The notes under the pieces are model-generated. The model saw nothing but the letters and a program-made list of their open reading frames with translations, was not told the origin of the DNA and searched no databases. Of a stretch of DNA of 47,411 bases, positions 23,212-30,994 are shown piece by piece. A program made the translations under genes and the position numbers. Origin of the DNA: Oscillospiraceae bacterium (GTDB lineage Bacteria > Bacillota > Clostridia > Oscillospirales > Acutalibacteraceae); contig CACZGD010000040.1 in the NCBI GenBank assembly GCA_902780565.1, forward strand, positions 1 through 47,411, given 5' to 3'. Position 1 is the first letter of the stretch; each line of letters opens with the position of its first letter.

Positions 23212-23239
23212 AAAAAAAGACGGGCTCCTGCAGAAGCCC
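23212..23239 (-). terminator. Second terminator downstream of tRNA-Leu
   Basis: GGGCT and AGCCC form a short GC stem followed on the minus strand by GTC and a run of seven T. It backs up the stronger terminator next to the tRNA. Confidence 0.6.
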
Positions 23240-23266
23240 CGGCAAACAAACCAAAAACCAGACAAA

Positions 23267-23290
23267 GAAAAAAGCACGCTTTCGCGTGCT
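23267..23290 (-). terminator. Terminator of tRNA-Leu
   Basis: AGCACGC and GCGTGCT form a 7-bp stem with a 4-base loop and a T run on the minus strand, starting 7 bases after the tRNA CCA end. Confidence 0.85.
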
Positions 23291-23296
23291 GATTTC

Positions 23297-23379
23297 TGGT
23301 GCGAGAGACGGGACTTGAACCCGTACGTAAAAACACACGCCCCTCAAACGTGCGCGTCTGCCGATTCCGCCACTCTCGC
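23297..23379 (-). tRNA. tRNA-Leu (anticodon GAG)
   Basis: The acceptor stem GCGAGAG pairs with CTCTCGC, and A plus an encoded CCA follow. The D stem is GCG/CGC. The anticodon stem CACGT/GCGTG holds the loop TTGAGGG, giving anticodon GAG, which reads CUC and CUU. A class II variable arm is present and the T stem is ACGGG/CCCGT with TTCAAGT. It stands alone between its own promoter and terminators. Confidence 0.97.
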
Positions 23380-23400
23380 ATTCCGCTTGGAACAGTTGAC

Positions 23401-23429
23401 AGTATAGCACAGCGAAGCGGCGATGTCAA
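23401..23429 (-). promoter_or_regulatory. Strong SigA promoter of tRNA-Leu
   Basis: On the minus strand, consensus TTGACA (23429-23424) and TATACT (23406-23401) are separated by 17 bases. Confidence 0.9.
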
Positions 23430-23510
23430 GAGTTAATTTCATTTTTTTGAATAATTTTTGGAGCTGCGGATAAAAGCGAAAAGAGGCTGCGCGCCGGGGT
23501 GCGGGGGACG

Positions 23511-23542
23511 AAAAAAAACGCGCTCCGGAACAGAACGCGTTT
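23511..23542 (-). terminator. Terminator of the hydrogenase maturation operon
   Basis: AAACGCG and CGCGTTT form a 7-bp stem, followed on the minus strand by a run of T. It lies 16 bases after the hydF stop. Confidence 0.8.
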
Positions 23543-23558
23543 CGATCGGGGTATACGG

Positions 23559-24731
23559 TCAGCGGAACACGGCGGTGGCGCGGGGCAGGATACCGGTCAT
23601 GGCGGCGATGGCGACGCCGTAGTTGACCACGGGCACGTTCGCCTCACGCAGCACGGAAAGCCTTCGGCGCATCTCGGTTTCGGTGAGCATGCAGCCGCCG
23701 CAATGGACGACGAGCGCGTATTCCGTCAGATCCTCCGGGAATTCCCCGCCGGAGGTAAAGGAAAATTCCGGCGCGGCACCGGAGAGCTTTCGGATCATGT
23801 TCGGCAGCTTGACCGTGCCGATATCGTTGCACTGGCGGTGGTGCGTGCAGCCCTCCGAAATGAGGACCCGGTCGCCGTCGCGCAGTCGCGACAGGCGCTC
23901 GGCGCCCGCCATGAGCTGCGCCAGCTCCCCTTTATAGCGGGCAAACAGGATCGAGAAGGAGGTCAGCGCCACCGATTCCGGTACCATGGCGGCAACGGCT
24001 TTGAACGCCTGCGAATCCGTCACGACCAGACGGGGCGGTGACTGCAGGGCAGAAAGCGTATTCGGCAGCGTTTCGGGCTGACAGCAGACCGGGATGCAGC
24101 CCACGTCCAGCAGCTCGCGCAGGACCTGCTGCTGCGGCAGGATGAGCCGTCCCTTGGGCGCGGATTCGTCGATCGGGATCACGAGGACCACAACGTCCCC
24201 GGGCGAGACCAGATCCGCAAGGATCTTTTTATCCTTGCGCACGGTTTTCGCAAAGTCGCCGAGGCGGTTTTTCAGCGCCTCGATCCCCTCCCCCGTCACG
24301 CTGCTGACGAAAAGCGCGTCCGGGACGTCTGGTCTTGCGAGGTCCGCCTTGGTGCAGACGAGCAGATACGGGAGGTTCCGCTCCCGGAACAGCGCAAGCA
24401 GCGCTTCGTCCTCGGCGGAGACGCCGAGGGTCGCGTCCACGGCGAGGATGGCGATATCCGTTTTGCCGAGGATCTCCTTCGCCTTCTGCACCCGCTTTTC
24501 GCCGAGCGCGCCCTCGTCGTCGAAGCCGGGGGTATCGATGATCAGCACGGGACCGAGCGGCAGCAGCTCCATCGCCTTTTTGACGGGGTCCGTGGTGGTG
24601 CCCTTCACGTCCGATACGACGGAGAGCGCCTGCCCCGTGACGGCGTTGACAAGGCTGGATTTCCCGGCGTTGCGCCTGCCGAAAAAGCCGATATGGATCC
24701 GCTCGGCGGATACGGTTTCGTTGAGGCTCAT
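23559..24731 (-). CDS. hydF: [FeFe]-hydrogenase maturation GTPase HydF
   Basis: This 390-residue protein is the scaffold on which the 2Fe subcluster of the hydrogenase H-cluster is finished and from which it is handed to the apo-enzyme. The N-terminal GTPase domain has the P-loop GRRNAGKS (18-25), DTPGFDD and TKAD. The C-terminal iron-sulfur site has C295 and H297 (CTH), then C344 and C347 (HCGGC), as in characterised HydF. It starts 9 bases after hydG in the same operon. The hydrogenases it serves are outside the window. Confidence 0.96.
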   Translation of the reverse strand: MSLNETVSAERIHIGFFGRRNAGKSSLVNAVTGQALSVVSDVKGTTTDPVKKAMELLPLGPVLIIDTPGFDDEGALGEKRVQKAKEILGKTDIAILAVDATLGVSAEDEALLALFRERNLPYLLVCTKADLARPDVPDALFVSSVTGEGIEALKNRLGDFAKTVRKDKKILADLVSPGDVVVLVIPIDESAPKGRLILPQQQVLRELLDVGCIPVCCQPETLPNTLSALQSPPRLVVTDSQAFKAVAAMVPESVALTSFSILFARYKGELAQLMAGAERLSRLRDGDRVLISEGCTHHRQCNDIGTVKLPNMIRKLSGAAPEFSFTSGGEFPEDLTEYALVVHCGGCMLTETEMRRRLSVLREANVPVVNYGVAIAAMTGILPRATAVFR

Positions 24732-24740
24732 GGCGTCACC

Positions 24741-26198
24741 TCAAAACCGGAAGTCCCGGCGGTTGGAGTTTTTGATGTCCTCGATATGCTCCGTTGCGAT
24801 GCGCCGGACCTTGTCGGACGGTATCTTTTTGAGCTCCTCCTCGACCATACGATAGCCGACCGCCTTCGTTTCGGGGGAAGCGTAATCCTCCAGATATTCG
24901 GTCAGGGTCATCAGCGCGTTCGGATGGCAGCAGTTCAGGATCTGCCCGGACTTGCACAGGCTCATAAAACGGTCGCCGGTGCGCCCCTCTCGGTAGCAGG
25001 CGGTGCAGAAGGACGGGATATGCCCGTTTTCCATCAGCCAGCGCACGACCTCGTCCAGACTGCGCTGGTCCGACACGTCGAACTGCTCGGTATCGTGCGG
25101 ACGCTCGTCATTGGAATAACCGGCATACCCGCCGACGCTGGTCCTTGAACCGCCGGAGACCTGCGAGATGCCAAGGCGCAGAAGCTTGGAGCGCACGGCC
25201 TCGGTCTCACGCGTGGAGATGATCATGCCGGTATAGGGCACCGCCAGACGGATGATCGCCGTGATCTTGGCGAAGATCTCGTCCGAGATGCCGTTATCGA
25301 ACTGCGTGGGATCAATATCGTCCGCCTTTTTGACGCGGGGCACGGAGATCGTGTGCGGGCCGACGCCGTGGACGGCCTCCAGATGCTCCGCGTGCATGAT
25401 GAGCCCGGCCAGCTCGTATTTATACAGCTCAAGGCCGAACAGAACGCCGAGTCCCACGTCGTCGATGCCGCCCTCCATCGCGCGGTCCATGGCCTCCGTA
25501 TGATAGTCGTAATCGTGCTTCGGTCCGGTGGGATGGAGCTTAAGATAGCTCTCCTTGTGATAGGTCTCCTGGAACAGGATATAGGTGCCGATGCCGGCCT
25601 CCTTCAGCCTGCGGTAATTCTCCACCGTGGTGGCGGCGATGTTGACGTTCACGCGGCGGATATCGCCGTTTTTATGATGCACGGAATAGATCGTTTTGAT
25701 GCACTCGAGGATATACTCGATCGGGTTGTTTTTGGGGTCCTCGCCCGCCTCGATCGCAAGGCGCTTGTGCCCCATGTCCTGCAGCGCGACGACCTCCGCC
25801 TTTACTTCCTCTTGCGTCAGCTTTTTGCGCGGGATATGCTTGTTTTTGAGATGATAGGGGCAGTAGACGCAGCCGTTCACGCAGTAATTCGACAGATACA
25901 GCGGCGCGAAGATCACGATGCGGTTGCCGTAAAACGCAAGCTTGATCTCCTCCGCGATCCTGTAGATCTCCTCCAGAACGGCGGGATCGTCGTTCGCAAG
26001 CAGAAGACTCGCCTCCCGGTGGGTCAGCCCCTTGCAGGTATAGCCCTTTTCCTTGCGGACCGGGCGCGCTTTCTCCAGGATCTCTCGGATCAGCGCCTGA
26101 TCGTTTTTGTGTTCCTCCGCCCAGCGGAGGGTGTCGCGGATCTCTTCATCGTTGATGAATTCCTCCGCCTTCAGGGATTTCGGATCGTAAATTGCCAT
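24741..26198 (-). CDS. hydG: [FeFe]-hydrogenase maturation radical SAM tyrosine lyase HydG
   Basis: This 485-residue enzyme cleaves tyrosine to p-cresol and yields the CO and cyanide ligands of the H-cluster. The radical-SAM cluster cysteines are C106, C110 and C113 (CVNGCVYC, a ThiH-like CX3CX2C). The C-terminal domain has CTACYREGRTGDRFM and LNCCHPNAL, which hold the auxiliary cluster. Length and order match known HydG. A purine-rich site AAAGGA lies about 12 bases upstream of the ATG. It is placed between hydE and hydF. Confidence 0.97.
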   Translation of the reverse strand: MAIYDPKSLKAEEFINDEEIRDTLRWAEEHKNDQALIREILEKARPVRKEKGYTCKGLTHREASLLLANDDPAVLEEIYRIAEEIKLAFYGNRIVIFAPLYLSNYCVNGCVYCPYHLKNKHIPRKKLTQEEVKAEVVALQDMGHKRLAIEAGEDPKNNPIEYILECIKTIYSVHHKNGDIRRVNVNIAATTVENYRRLKEAGIGTYILFQETYHKESYLKLHPTGPKHDYDYHTEAMDRAMEGGIDDVGLGVLFGLELYKYELAGLIMHAEHLEAVHGVGPHTISVPRVKKADDIDPTQFDNGISDEIFAKITAIIRLAVPYTGMIISTRETEAVRSKLLRLGISQVSGGSRTSVGGYAGYSNDERPHDTEQFDVSDQRSLDEVVRWLMENGHIPSFCTACYREGRTGDRFMSLCKSGQILNCCHPNALMTLTEYLEDYASPETKAVGYRMVEEELKKIPSDKVRRIATEHIEDIKNSNRRDFRF

Positions 26199-26256
26199 TT
26201 CTTTCGTTTCCTTTCTTTGAGGTCAGAACCGAAGGGAACTTCCCCCGTAGATTGAT

Positions 26257-27303
26257 TTATTTTTTCACGTCGCCGCGGTCTGTTACCAGCCGGGCGCCGA
26301 CGCTTTTCATGCGCAGCGCAAGACAGTCTTTGCACTGGGCGCTTTCGTCCCCCGTGCAGATCTTGTTGTCGTACAGGGCGTACTTTTTGCGGACGGACAC
26401 CGGGGAGAGATTCGGCATGACAACGTTCGCCCCGGCTTCGATCCCCATCTCCCTGCCGCGCGGATGGATGGTGCCGAGCGCCGTGGTGGCGGGCAACAGG
26501 ATGTGCGGAACGATCAGCCGGATCACGGAGAGCAGATAGAGCGTCAGCTCCGGCGTGCCGGCGGGTTCCCTGCCGAACGGGGTATCCTTTTGCGGAATGA
26601 ACGGACCGATGCCGCACATATCCGGCCGAAAGGTCTCGATAAACTTCAGGTCCTTTGCGAGCGTGCCGTTCGTCTGGAAGGGCGAACCGACCATGAAGCC
26701 CGCGCCGACCTGATAGCCGAGGTCCCGCAGATCGTAAAGGCAGCGCATACGGTTTTGAAAGGACATTTCCGGCGGGTGCAGCCGCCCGTAGTGCGCTTCG
26801 TCCGCCGTCTCGTGCCGCAGGAGATAGCGGTCCGCGCCCGCCTGACGCAGGCGGGCATAGCTTTCGCGGCTGCGCTCCCCCATAGAGAGCGTGACGGCGC
26901 AGTCGGGGTGCTTTTCCTTGATGGCGAAAACCAGCGCGCAAAGACGCTCGTCCGTAAACCACGGGTCCTCGCCGCCCTGCAGCACGAAGGTGCGGAAACC
27001 GAGCGCATACCCCTCGTCCGCGCAGGACAGGATCTCCTCCGGTGTCAGGCGGTAGCGGTCCGCGTGCGGATTGCCGCGCCGGATGCCGCAGTAATAACAG
27101 TCGTTTTTGCAGATGTTGGAGATCTCGATCAGACCGCGGGTATACACGGCGTCGCCGTAGACGGCCTCCTTCGCTTCGCGGGCGTACCGGCGCAGCAAGG
27201 CTGCCCCCTCGGCGGTCCGCTGAGAGAGCAGCGCCTCATATTCCGCTTCCGTCAGCGCATGATCCTGCCGCAGCGCCTCGATGAGGGCGATCTCAGTCTT
27301 CAT
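26257..27303 (-). CDS. hydE: [FeFe]-hydrogenase maturation radical SAM protein HydE
   Basis: This 348-residue radical SAM protein of the BioB-like group acts in assembly of the dithiomethylamine-bridged 2Fe subcluster. The cluster cysteines are C65, C69 and C72 (CKNDCYYC). Family motifs seen are GFRTFVLQGGEDPWFT, MGERSRESY, ETADEAHYGRLHP and GAGFMVGSPFQT. Its ATG lies inside the 3' end of the regulator gene (11-bp overlap) with a poor ribosome site, implying translational coupling. Confidence 0.96.
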   Translation of the reverse strand: MKTEIALIEALRQDHALTEAEYEALLSQRTAEGAALLRRYAREAKEAVYGDAVYTRGLIEISNICKNDCYYCGIRRGNPHADRYRLTPEEILSCADEGYALGFRTFVLQGGEDPWFTDERLCALVFAIKEKHPDCAVTLSMGERSRESYARLRQAGADRYLLRHETADEAHYGRLHPPEMSFQNRMRCLYDLRDLGYQVGAGFMVGSPFQTNGTLAKDLKFIETFRPDMCGIGPFIPQKDTPFGREPAGTPELTLYLLSVIRLIVPHILLPATTALGTIHPRGREMGIEAGANVVMPNLSPVSVRKKYALYDNKICTGDESAQCKDCLALRMKSVGARLVTDRGDVKK

Positions 27304-27550
27304 TGCCGACGCCGGAATAGGCGGTTTTGACGCTGACGCCCGGCAGGTTGCCGATCTTGCCCGAAAGGGCGCTGATCGCGTCAGCGGGCGCGTCGATGGC
27401 GATGGAAATGATGTTGATGTGCTTGGCCCGGTAAGGGATGCCCATTCTGCCGATGATATATTCGGCGCAGTCGTGCAAAAGCGCGTTCAGCCTTTCCACG
27501 GATTCGTAGTTCTCCACGATGATGCTCATAACGGCGACTCTGTTTTCCAT
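27293..27550 (-). CDS. TM1266-family iron-only hydrogenase system regulator
   Basis: This 85-residue ACT-like protein belongs to the TM1266 family, which is regularly encoded with [FeFe]-hydrogenase genes and is presumed to be regulatory; its mechanism is not established. Visible motifs are AVMSIIVENYESVERLN, CAEYIIGRMGIPY and ISIAIDAPADAISALSGKIG. The start MENRVAV has GGGAG nearby; longer upstream readings have no ribosome site. It is the first gene of the operon, followed by hydE, hydG and hydF. Confidence 0.9.
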   Translation of the reverse strand: MENRVAVMSIIVENYESVERLNALLHDCAEYIIGRMGIPYRAKHINIISIAIDAPADAISALSGKIGNLPGVSVKTAYSGVGNED

Positions 27551-27601
27551 TTCGCGACTCCCGTTTCTGCGGATTTCGGCCCCATAATGTCCGATGATAG
27601 C

Positions 27602-27630
27602 AGTATAGCACAAGCCCCGGGGATTTGCAA
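27602..27630 (-). promoter_or_regulatory. SigA-type promoter of the hydrogenase maturation operon
   Basis: On the minus strand, TTGCAA (27630-27625) and TATACT (27607-27602) are separated by 17 bases. Confidence 0.8.
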
Positions 27631-27659
27631 GCAAAAACGGGCGATCAAAAAAAGAAAGT

Positions 27660-27696
27660 AAAAAACAGGCGCTCCCGACCGGATCGGCGGAAGCGC
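27660..27696 (-). terminator. Terminator of the GH5 glycosidase gene
   Basis: GCGCTCCC and GGAAGCGC form an 8-bp stem with one G-T pair and an inner GC-rich loop. It is followed on the minus strand by CTGTTTTTTA. Confidence 0.65.
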
Positions 27697-27742
27697 AGAT
27701 TTTTGCACAAAGGGATATTTTGCCGCAGGGACAAACGGAAAA

Positions 27743-29134
27743 TCAGAGCAGATCGCCGGTTTTGAGTTTTCTGAGCCAGTCGAGGATCGTGGTCCACACA
27801 GCCTTGAGTTTATCCACAAACAGATTCCAGCGGGTCGGGAAATCGCCGATGGAGTCCACCCCGCCGAAGGTATAAAGCGCGGCGTAGTCAATGGAGCCGT
27901 CCACGTATTCGGCGCAGTAATCGGCAAATGCGGTCTTCGAAAACGCGCCGGAAGCCGTCCGCAGCACGCCGCCCCACTTGGTCATCAGCGTCTCATAGGA
28001 ATCGTTTTTGTAATCGACCTTCTCGATCGAGGAGGAGCCGTAAAGGAACCACGGGGAATTATCCGCGGAGGGACCCGCGCCCTTATAGGTCCAGGTCGTC
28101 CACGAGAAGCCGCGCTGATTGAACACGGAGAACAGATAATCGAAGGAGGACACGCCGCGGGGATAGAACTCGCCGATATAGAACGGCGCGTGATAGTTCG
28201 CGCGGCGGATCTCGTTGACCTTATGGAGATAAGAGATATTCGTCACGTCGTAGAGATGCTCCTGATAGACGATATTGGTCCAGCCGTAAACGTCGGGCGA
28301 CGCGATGGCGGAGGGGTCCCAGATCGCCTCCATCGTGATGATGTGATCGGGGTCGACGGCGCGGATCGCACGATAGAGCTCGTCGCTGAAATCCCAGAAA
28401 TTCTGCTTGAGACTTTTGTCGCGCGTGATGTTGGTGCCGAGCGGTTCATTGAGAAGGTCATACATCGCAACAGTCGGATTTCCGGCGCAGTGCTTCGCAA
28501 GCTCCGTCCAGAAATCGAGCGTGACCGCGCGATAGCGGCGCCCCGCTTCCGTGTCGTCAAACAGGGACATGGATTTGGAGCGGCCGCAATGGTCGTAGTC
28601 GTTCTGATAGCCCGGCGCGCCGTGCAGGTCGAGGATCAGATACAGCCCGTACTTTTCACACAGGCGCAGCACCTCGTCCAGCTCCGACCAGTCGATCTCG
28701 CCGTCCGGCGTACGGTACCACGTGCCGTTGTCGTCGGACTGGAAATTCCGGTACCAGATCGGCAGCCGGATCACGTTCATGCCGAGAGCAGCGACGTTCT
28801 GATAGTCAAGCTCGGTGATCCAGTTTTCGCGATAGGTCTGAAACAGCGCGTGCGTTTTCTCCACGCCGAAGCGGGAGACCAGCGCTTCATACATATTGTC
28901 TTCGCCGGCGGCGTCGGTGAACGGGGTGAACCAGTCCTCCATGATGCCCCAGCCGCCGAAGTTCGTCCCGCGCAGGACCACGGTCTCCCCTTTTCCATTG
29001 ACGATGTTCTCGCCCTCGGTGTGAAGCAGCCGCCCGTCGTCGGCAAACGAGACCCCGAACAGGACCGTGAACGCGGAGAGCACAAATACCGCGCTCAACA
29101 GCAGGGAAAGCGTCTTTTTCATCATTCTTCGCAT
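27743..29134 (-). CDS. Secreted glycoside hydrolase family 5 enzyme
   Basis: This is a 463-residue exported GH5-type (endoglucanase-like) TIM-barrel enzyme. A signal peptide covers about residues 1-31. The catalytic acid/base is E230 in LLNEP and the nucleophile is E322 in YIGEFYP. Other family marks are GTNFGGWG near the start, NVIRLPIWY and LYLILDLHGAPG. It should cleave beta-linked glucan or mannan-type glycans outside the cell; the exact substrate is not readable. There is no dockerin or CBM. Instead the last 35 residues (WNLFVDKLKAVWTTILDWLR) form an amphipathic aromatic/basic tail like that of three other secreted enzymes here. GGGAGG lies 8 bases before the ATG. Confidence 0.92.
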   Translation of the reverse strand: MRRMMKKTLSLLLSAVFVLSAFTVLFGVSFADDGRLLHTEGENIVNGKGETVVLRGTNFGGWGIMEDWFTPFTDAAGEDNMYEALVSRFGVEKTHALFQTYRENWITELDYQNVAALGMNVIRLPIWYRNFQSDDNGTWYRTPDGEIDWSELDEVLRLCEKYGLYLILDLHGAPGYQNDYDHCGRSKSMSLFDDTEAGRRYRAVTLDFWTELAKHCAGNPTVAMYDLLNEPLGTNITRDKSLKQNFWDFSDELYRAIRAVDPDHIITMEAIWDPSAIASPDVYGWTNIVYQEHLYDVTNISYLHKVNEIRRANYHAPFYIGEFYPRGVSSFDYLFSVFNQRGFSWTTWTYKGAGPSADNSPWFLYGSSSIEKVDYKNDSYETLMTKWGGVLRTASGAFSKTAFADYCAEYVDGSIDYAALYTFGGVDSIGDFPTRWNLFVDKLKAVWTTILDWLRKLKTGDLL

Positions 29135-29166
29135 ACTGCGACCTCCCGATTATTGTTTATGAAATA

Positions 29167-29195
29167 ATCATATCACAGGGCAGTCCGATTTGCAA
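29167..29195 (-). promoter_or_regulatory. SigA-type promoter of the GH5 gene
   Basis: On the minus strand, TTGCAA (29195-29190) and TATGAT (29172-29167) are separated by 17 bases. It is divergent from the PadR promoter with under 20 bases between the two -35 elements. Confidence 0.7.
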
Positions 29196-29213
29196 TGAAA
29201 ATATCAAAAAATC

Positions 29214-29242
29214 TTGACAACGGCCATACCTCGGTTTATAAT
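29214..29242 (+). promoter_or_regulatory. SigA-type promoter of the PadR operon
   Basis: Consensus TTGACA (29214-29219) and TATAAT (29237-29242) are separated by 17 bases, predicting a start near 29249. Confidence 0.9.
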
Positions 29243-29248
29243 GTATAT

Positions 29249-29269
29249 ATACCTTGGATTGCAAGGTAT
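29249..29269 (+). promoter_or_regulatory. Probable PadR operator
   Basis: ATACCTTG and CAAGGTAT form a perfect 8-bp inverted repeat around GATTG, covering the predicted transcription start. PadR regulators with a linked membrane protein commonly control themselves through such palindromes, so this is the likely autoregulatory site. Confidence 0.7.
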
Positions 29270-29297
29270 CATACTTTATAAGAGAGGATGAGAAAAC

Positions 29298-29627
29298 GTG
29301 CGCATCAGCAAGGAACTGATGAAAGGGACCGGCGCAACGCTGATCCTCGGCGTTCTGGCGAACGCCGACCTTTACGGCTACCGGATCGTGAAGGCGCTGG
29401 AGGAGAAGAGCGCCGGGGAGTTTGTCATGAACGAGGGGACGCTCTATCCGATCCTGCACGCGCTGGAACAGGAAGGGTGTCTGGAAAGCTATTGGGAGGA
29501 GGCGGAGGGACGCCGCCGCAAGTATTACCATATCACGGCAAAGGGCAGGCGCAGGCTGAAGGAAAAAGCGGAGGAATGGGAGCGCTTTTCCAAGGCGGTC
29601 AGCGGCGTACTGCAATGCGCGACCTGA
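29298..29627 (+). CDS. PadR-family transcriptional regulator
   Basis: This is a 109-residue winged-helix regulator of the short PadR type. Typical motifs are MKGTGATLILGVL, DLYGYRIVKALEE, NEGTLYPILHALEQEGCLES and GRRRKYYHITAKGRRRLKE. The start codon is GTG with AGAGGA about 10 bases upstream. A palindrome overlaps its transcription start. The next gene begins 15 bases after the stop and encodes its usual membrane partner type. Such pairs often respond to envelope-active compounds; no ligand can be assigned. Confidence 0.94.
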   Translation: MRISKELMKGTGATLILGVLANADLYGYRIVKALEEKSAGEFVMNEGTLYPILHALEQEGCLESYWEEAEGRRRKYYHITAKGRRRLKEKAEEWERFSKAVSGVLQCAT

Positions 29628-29642
29628 ACGGGAGACGGCCCT

Positions 29643-30935
29643 ATGCGGAATTATATCCAAAACGTCCTGTCCAATATCCGGGATAAGCGGGTACAGAAAG
29701 AGGTGCAGACGGAGCTGACGGACCATCTGTTGTCTGCCGAAGCGGAGCTGACGGCGCTGGGCTGCGGCCCCGAGGAAGCAGCAAAGCGCGCGGAAGCGGC
29801 GCTGGGCGAGGATGCCGAAGGCGTGGGGCTGCGGCTGAACCGGATCCACAGGGGGCGCACGGCGCTGCGCGCCGCCGTGACCGTGCTGCCGACGGTCCTG
29901 CTTTTGCTGTATTTCGGTCTGCAGGTCCTTTTCAACAACTTATCCGCCGAAGCGGAGGAGCTGTGGCTGTCCCCCACGGTCTCCGCGCTGATCCTAACCG
30001 CGATCTGTCTGCTGACAGCCCTTGCGCTGAAAAAACGGTCGCTGCTGTATCTGCTCCCCGCTGCCGTGCTGCTGACGGAATACCGTTCGTTCGCGCCAAA
30101 CGCCCCGACCCTGCTGCTGATGCTTCTGTCCGGCAGGGGCGAAGCCTACATCCACGCGGCACAGCGCTATTACATTCTGAACACACACAGACCGGAGCAG
30201 CTCGCGGGCGTCGTCCTGCTTTCCGCGCTGCTGCTGTTCGCCTTCGTCCGGATCGTCCGCCAAAAGCTGCGGCGGACCAAAAAATGGGAGCTTGCCGCCG
30301 CGCGGGTCCTCGGCGCCATGCTCCTGTCGCTTAGCTGTCTGTTTCTGCTCGTGTTTTCCGCCGGGACCGTCTTTCAGCAGACCGCGCCGGAGGACAAGGG
30401 GTTTGATGAATGGTATTTCCTGTTCAGCGATACGCCGCTGACGGAGGAGGAGCTTACGCTCATCCGGGAGGATATCGAAGGCAGATCCCCCAAGGTCGAC
30501 CCGTTTGAGACGAAACGGAACGCCTGGTTTTCACATTTTTATCTTTCCGGGGAACGCGTTCCGGAGGCCTTGAGCCTCCAGCCCTATATCGATCTCGGTC
30601 GGGTTTACCATTTTTTCAGGGATGCGGTCCCCTTGCCGAGCGTCCATCAGGCCGTAACAAGACTTGCGGGCGAAAGCTATGAACAGCGGATCGAGCTTCT
30701 GCCGGACGTGTTCATCCACGCCGACGCCATGCGGGCCGGCCTTTCGTCGGCGCATCGGTATCTGACCGTGATTTCGACGTACTCAGACTATTCCGAAAAG
30801 GATCAGAGGTTTTTGTACACCATGGACGCCGCTTCGTACGACCTGACGCAGCAGCACGTTTTTCATCTGCAGGAGGACTTTTTTTCCTCCGTGGTCATAC
30901 TGGATCTTGACGTAGATTACGAAATCGTCTCTTGA
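29643..30935 (+). CDS. Membrane protein with permease-prefix-like N-terminus, PadR partner
   Basis: This is a 430-residue integral membrane protein. Residues 1-60 (YIQNVLSNIRDKRVQKEVQT, then ELTDHLLSAEAELTALG) match the permease-prefix/HAAS-like helical module often coupled to PadR regulators. Four to six hydrophobic spans follow at about residues 72-240. The C-terminal 190 residues are soluble, with no motif I can name. It is cotranscribed with padR. A role in sensing or responding to membrane stress is inference from the pairing. Confidence 0.75.
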   Translation: MRNYIQNVLSNIRDKRVQKEVQTELTDHLLSAEAELTALGCGPEEAAKRAEAALGEDAEGVGLRLNRIHRGRTALRAAVTVLPTVLLLLYFGLQVLFNNLSAEAEELWLSPTVSALILTAICLLTALALKKRSLLYLLPAAVLLTEYRSFAPNAPTLLLMLLSGRGEAYIHAAQRYYILNTHRPEQLAGVVLLSALLLFAFVRIVRQKLRRTKKWELAAARVLGAMLLSLSCLFLLVFSAGTVFQQTAPEDKGFDEWYFLFSDTPLTEEELTLIREDIEGRSPKVDPFETKRNAWFSHFYLSGERVPEALSLQPYIDLGRVYHFFRDAVPLPSVHQAVTRLAGESYEQRIELLPDVFIHADAMRAGLSSAHRYLTVISTYSDYSEKDQRFLYTMDAASYDLTQQHVFHLQEDFFSSVVILDLDVDYEIVS

Positions 30936-30960
30936 CAAATTCGCTGAAGGTTTATAGAAT
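30932..30960 (+). promoter_or_regulatory. SigA-type promoter of the MFS transporter
   Basis: TTGACA (30932-30937) and TAGAAT (30955-30960) are separated by 17 bases. The -35 overlaps the stop codon of the preceding gene. Confidence 0.8.
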
Positions 30961-30994
30961 AAAGATGTAAACTTTGTGCAAAGGGGCGAATCAT

